This document shows, in pieces, positions 61,164-64,000 of a stretch of 64,000 bases of DNA. Origin of the DNA: Acidiferrum sp963764675. Lineage in GTDB: Bacteria > Acidobacteriota > Terriglobia > Acidiferrales > UBA7541. The position numbers were made by a program, and so were the translations under genes. The notes under the pieces are model-generated. The model was not told where the DNA came from. It was given only the letters and a program-made list of their open reading frames with translations, and did not search any database. The stretch covers positions 620,001 through 684,000 of the forward strand of contig CAVXTQ010000011.1 of the NCBI GenBank assembly GCA_963764675.1, read 5' to 3'. Position 1 is the first letter of the stretch, and each line of letters starts with the position of its first letter.

Positions 61164-63317
61164 ATGGTAGACTCACGAAAAATTCGGGTCTTGTCCTTCC
61201 ACCCTATGTACCGGCTTGGTCCATTCCAACTCGATCCCCGCGCACATGAACTCCGGCGCAACGGCGTCCGCGCAAAAATTCAGGAGCAGTCGTTCGTCGT
61301 GCTGCTGAAGCTCGTCGAACGGGCGGGCGAATTGGTGACCCGCGCTGACCTGCAAAAGGCGGTTTGGCCGGCCGACACGTTTGTGGACTTCGAGGTCGGC
61401 CTGAACAAAATCGTCAAGCAACTGCGGCAAGTGCTTGGAGATTCCGCCGATGTCCCGGTTTTCGTCGAGACGGTGCCCAAGCTGGGTTATCGCTTTATTG
61501 GCAAATTGGAAAGCCAAGCCGAGGCTGGTACAGAGCAGAAACAGACTGAGGCGGATTCGCGAGTAGAACTCGACGATGGAACGAACGCGAAAGCCAGGTG
61601 GGCGGCCATCGCGCTTGTTGCCGCAACCGTGGTCGTGGCCATTGCGATTCTGGCGCTTCGCAAACCCGAGGCCGTCCCGCCTTCCGCTCCGGAAATTCTG
61701 CCGCTGACAGGAATCCAGGGTGCCCAGGACTCTCCGGCCTTTTCACCAGACGGCAATCAAGTTGCCTTCTCGGTGTTTCATGCCGGCGACAAGTCGGGGA
61801 TTTACACAACGTTGATCGGCGGCGAAAAGCCCTTGCAATTAACAAATGTGCCGGGCGACTGCTGTCCCGCGTGGTCGCCAGATGGGCGGTCCATCGCGTT
61901 TTCGCGAGAAAACGGGTCGGATTTTGCAATCTACATAACTTCGGCGTTGGGAGGAACGCCGCGACTCGTGTATCAACCCCGTCAACGGGACGACCTGGCC
62001 GTGGTTGGCGACAATCCCTTCGTGTCCTGGTCGCCGGATGGAAAAAGTCTCGCCCTCAGCGCCATGCTCGAGCCGTCAGGCCCGCGAGTGCTGGCGACGG
62101 TGTCCCTGGCCGATGGATCTCTGCACCCGTTCACCTCGCCGCCGCCCTCCTAGTCGGATTGGTCACCCGTGTTTTCGCCAGATGGACGGTCGCTCGTGTT
62201 TCGGCGCACGGCCGGCCCGGGACTCGTGGATGACCTCTACGTGATGCCCGCGGTGGGCGGGGAGCCGCGGCGGCTTACCTTCGACAATACGATCATCGAG
62301 AGCGCACCCACTTGGACGCCGGACTCGCGTGAAATCGTGTTCAGTTCCTCCCGCGGGGGTCTCGCGACGTTGTGGCGCATACCGGCCGGGGGCGGCTCGC
62401 CGCGGCAAATCGAAGGAGTGGGCGCCAACGCGTTCGGACCCGCTGCGGCACGGAGGGGCAGCCGGCTCGCGTACACCAATGCATTTTCGAACGCGAATCT
62501 CTGGTCCGTCGATTTGTCGGACAAGTCGCACGCCTCCGGCCCTCCACGATTGACCGTGGCGTCCAAAGGCGAGAACGCGCTCTCGAGTTTTTCCCCCGAC
62601 GGGCGTCGAATCGCGTTTGAGTCGTCGCGTTCCGGCTTTAATGAGATCTGGCTGGCGAATCGCGACGGCTCGAATCCCGTTCAGCTGACGTTCCTGAACG
62701 GCGACGCGGGCACGCCGCGTTGGTCGCAGGATTCCCGCTATGTCGCTTTCGACTATCGTCCGAAGGAGCACAGCGAGGTCTACGTTACCGACGTCGCCGG
62801 CGGCGCTCCACGGATGGTGGTCACGCATCCAGGCTCCGACAATTTCGTTCCCAATTTCTCGCGCGACGCCCAATGGCTGTACTTCGCTTCCACTCACGAA
62901 AGTCAGGCCTCGCAAATCTGGAAAATCCCCTCTTCCGGCGGGAAAGCCATAAAGTTGACGGCTCACGGTGGCACTGCTCCCGTGGAGGGCGGCGATGGTT
63001 TTGTCTACTACAGTCGCTCCATGGCTTCGGACGAAATCTGGAAGATTTCGCCGCGAGGCGGAAAGGAAATTCTGGTTATGAAAGGCACCGGCCTTACTTG
63101 CTGGTGCGGTTGGGCGCTCGATCCCAAGGGGATCTATTTTGTGAGCGCCAAGCACAAACTTGATTTCTTCGACTTCGCCTCACGCAAGGTGCAGGAGATC
63201 GCGACGCTGAGCGAGAAGGCGGGAAATCCGGCGATCTCGCCGGACGGCAAGTCGGTGCTGTATTCACAAATGGATCTGCTCGATGAAACCATCATGCTGG
63301 TCAACAACTTTCGGTGA
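61164..63317 (+). pseudogene. Winged-helix (OmpR/CadC-type) and TolB-propeller protein interrupted by in-frame TAG
   Basis: The N-terminal ~95 residues form a CadC/ToxR-like winged helix (YRLGPFQLDPRAHELRRNG; LVTRADLQKAVWPADTFVDFEVGLNKIVKQLRQVLGD; VPKLGYRFIG). One membrane helix follows (AAIALVAATVVVAIAILAL), then a periplasmic TolB/WD40-like propeller with repeated AFSPDGNQVAFSV, AWSPDGRSIAFSR and SWSPDGKSLALS blades. Codon 330 is TAG (62151-62153), and the same frame continues without a gap as SDWSPVFSPDGRSLVF to the normal end. One nonsense mutation thus splits a gene of 717 codons in mid-propeller. The second half has a possible GTG restart at 62169. Such proteins are frequent in Acidobacteria. 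Confidence 0.8.
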
Positions 63318-63701
63318 AGGTTGGGCGAACCGCTTCCCTCGGAAGTGATGAGCGATGGAAACTACATGCCAACGCCGCAGCATCTTTAGTTCTAAGAGGC
63401 GAATCTGGACGTTGTCCCCTTTGCTTGCAGCGCCCGGCCGGTTCAATCCTGCCCGCTGCTGTTTACCCTCCATTTCCGACTATTCCCTGCATAATACTTA
63501 ACCAATTCATACTTTCCTGCTATTCTCTCCCGTGTACGCCGAATCCCATCCCCGCCTGACAACGATCAGTGCTGCAGCGGGGCCACTTCTTCTCCTAATT
63601 CCACCGACACTCACTCCCGCATCTCCAATGGGCTCTATCGCTTACTTCATAACGCGCTGTATACCCGGGGGTATACCCCCTCACCTGAATTGAGGACCAA
63701 A
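63318..63701. other. Intergenic region with an 18-bp palindrome
   Basis: No gene is seen. GTATACCCGGGGGTATAC at 63659-63676 is an inverted repeat (8-bp arms, GG centre) 26 nt upstream of the last gene, with the placing of an operator. The remainder shows nothing recognisable. Confidence 0.45.
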
Positions 63702-64000
63702 ATGGAACAAACCCAAAGCCAATCCGTCGTCTCCCCTGATTCCGCAGTACCCTCGTCCAGAATCGCCCCAGGTCGCACCCGCTGCCGCGCCCGCAAGCGC
63801 GACGGCAAGCGCTGCCGCCTCCACTCCGACCCCGCTACCGGCCTCTGCCCGCGTCACGCCGTCCAACTCACCACTGGCGGCACCCCCGAGGATCGCGACC
63901 TCTCCTCCCACTTCTCCTGCCCCACCAACGAATTCAACTCCGCCGTCCAAATTAACGACTTTCTCTCAACCGTCGCCGATCTGGTCGTCAAAAATGAAAT
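63702..64000 (+). CDS. Hypothetical protein, partial at window edge
   Basis: A gene starting at ATG 63702 runs open to the last base. The visible ~99 residues have a Ser-rich beginning, then RTRCRARKRDGKRCRLHSDPATGLCPRHA, a Cys/His pattern (C...C...H...C..H) typical of a short zinc-binding motif at the start of a widespread family of acidobacterial hypothetical proteins. The rest lies outside the window. Function unknown. Confidence 0.65.
   Translation, partial: MEQTQSQSVVSPDSAVPSSRIAPGRTRCRARKRDGKRCRLHSDPATGLCPRHAVQLTTGGTPEDRDLSSHFSCPTNEFNSAVQINDFLSTVADLVVKNE

Overview
The window looks like an acidobacterial chromosome (Acidobacteriota, probably class Terriglobia/Acidobacteriia). The reasons are an Oar-like TonB-dependent receptor with an N-terminal carboxypeptidase-regulatory-like domain, three large MacB/FtsX-type orphan permeases of the ADOP kind (one decayed, next to PadR), a winged-helix/TolB-propeller protein, GlxA-type AraC regulators and several small secreted proteins of acidobacterial type. 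This assignment comes from gene content, not from a marker gene.

Region 1 (1-5.1 kb) is the wreck of a defence-like island. It holds two small proteins with PD-(D/E)XK-like signatures and the C-terminal piece of an SF1 helicase-nuclease. The helicase is cut by an IS3-family element that itself carries a second, nested IS3-family element. Region 2 (5.2-10.3 kb) is a small integrated element at an intact tRNA-Ile2(CAT): a tyrosine integrase, a 52-aa overlapping ORF, a perfect 14-bp palindrome, a cluster of seven TTCCAAC iterons, a DUF3987-type primase/helicase-like protein, an AlpA-like HTH protein and two hypothetical genes.

Region 3 (10.7-23.0 kb) is the most unusual part. Seven copies of a long imperfect-palindromic repeat (A to G) separate six segments of one or two unrelated genes in both orientations: secreted hypotheticals, a DsrE-like protein, two alpha/beta hydrolases, an NmrA-like oxidoreductase and a lipocalin-like secreted protein. 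Two IS1111-type IS110 elements and one IS30 element have each inserted inside a copy of this repeat. Both IS1111 elements carry, in their 3' noncoding end, a 10-11 nt match to their own target, as expected for a bridge-RNA guide. The array resembles a gene-cassette array but has neither integron attC signatures nor intI. It ends at an att-arm-like repeat and a 39-nt 5' fragment of tRNA-Ile2; a second tRNA 5' fragment lies 3 kb further on, beyond an ADOP permease.

Region 4 (26.9-44.7 kb) is a coherent polyamine/GABA catabolic locus. On the minus strand are succinate-semialdehyde dehydrogenase, GABA aminotransferase, an aminoaldehyde dehydrogenase, an APC permease, a second class III aminotransferase and a TonB receptor. 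Divergently, a MerR-XRE-cupin fusion regulator precedes a PotDABC polyamine ABC importer that is tightly coupled to a Tat-type FAD amine oxidase. Inferred flow: polyamine uptake, oxidative deamination to the aminoaldehyde, oxidation to GABA, transamination to succinate semialdehyde, oxidation to succinate.

Region 5 (44.8-64 kb) is mixed chromosome: an AhpD/CMD-like protein, a radical SAM protein, ADOP plus DinB, two GlxA/AraC regulators, PadR plus a frameshifted ADOP, a DUF4242-like protein, an MBL-PilZ fusion, a His-rich CDF zinc exporter, a putative lipoprotein with a zinc-protease motif, a winged-helix/TolB gene interrupted by one in-frame TAG, and a partial gene at the right edge. No rRNA and no CRISPR array were seen.
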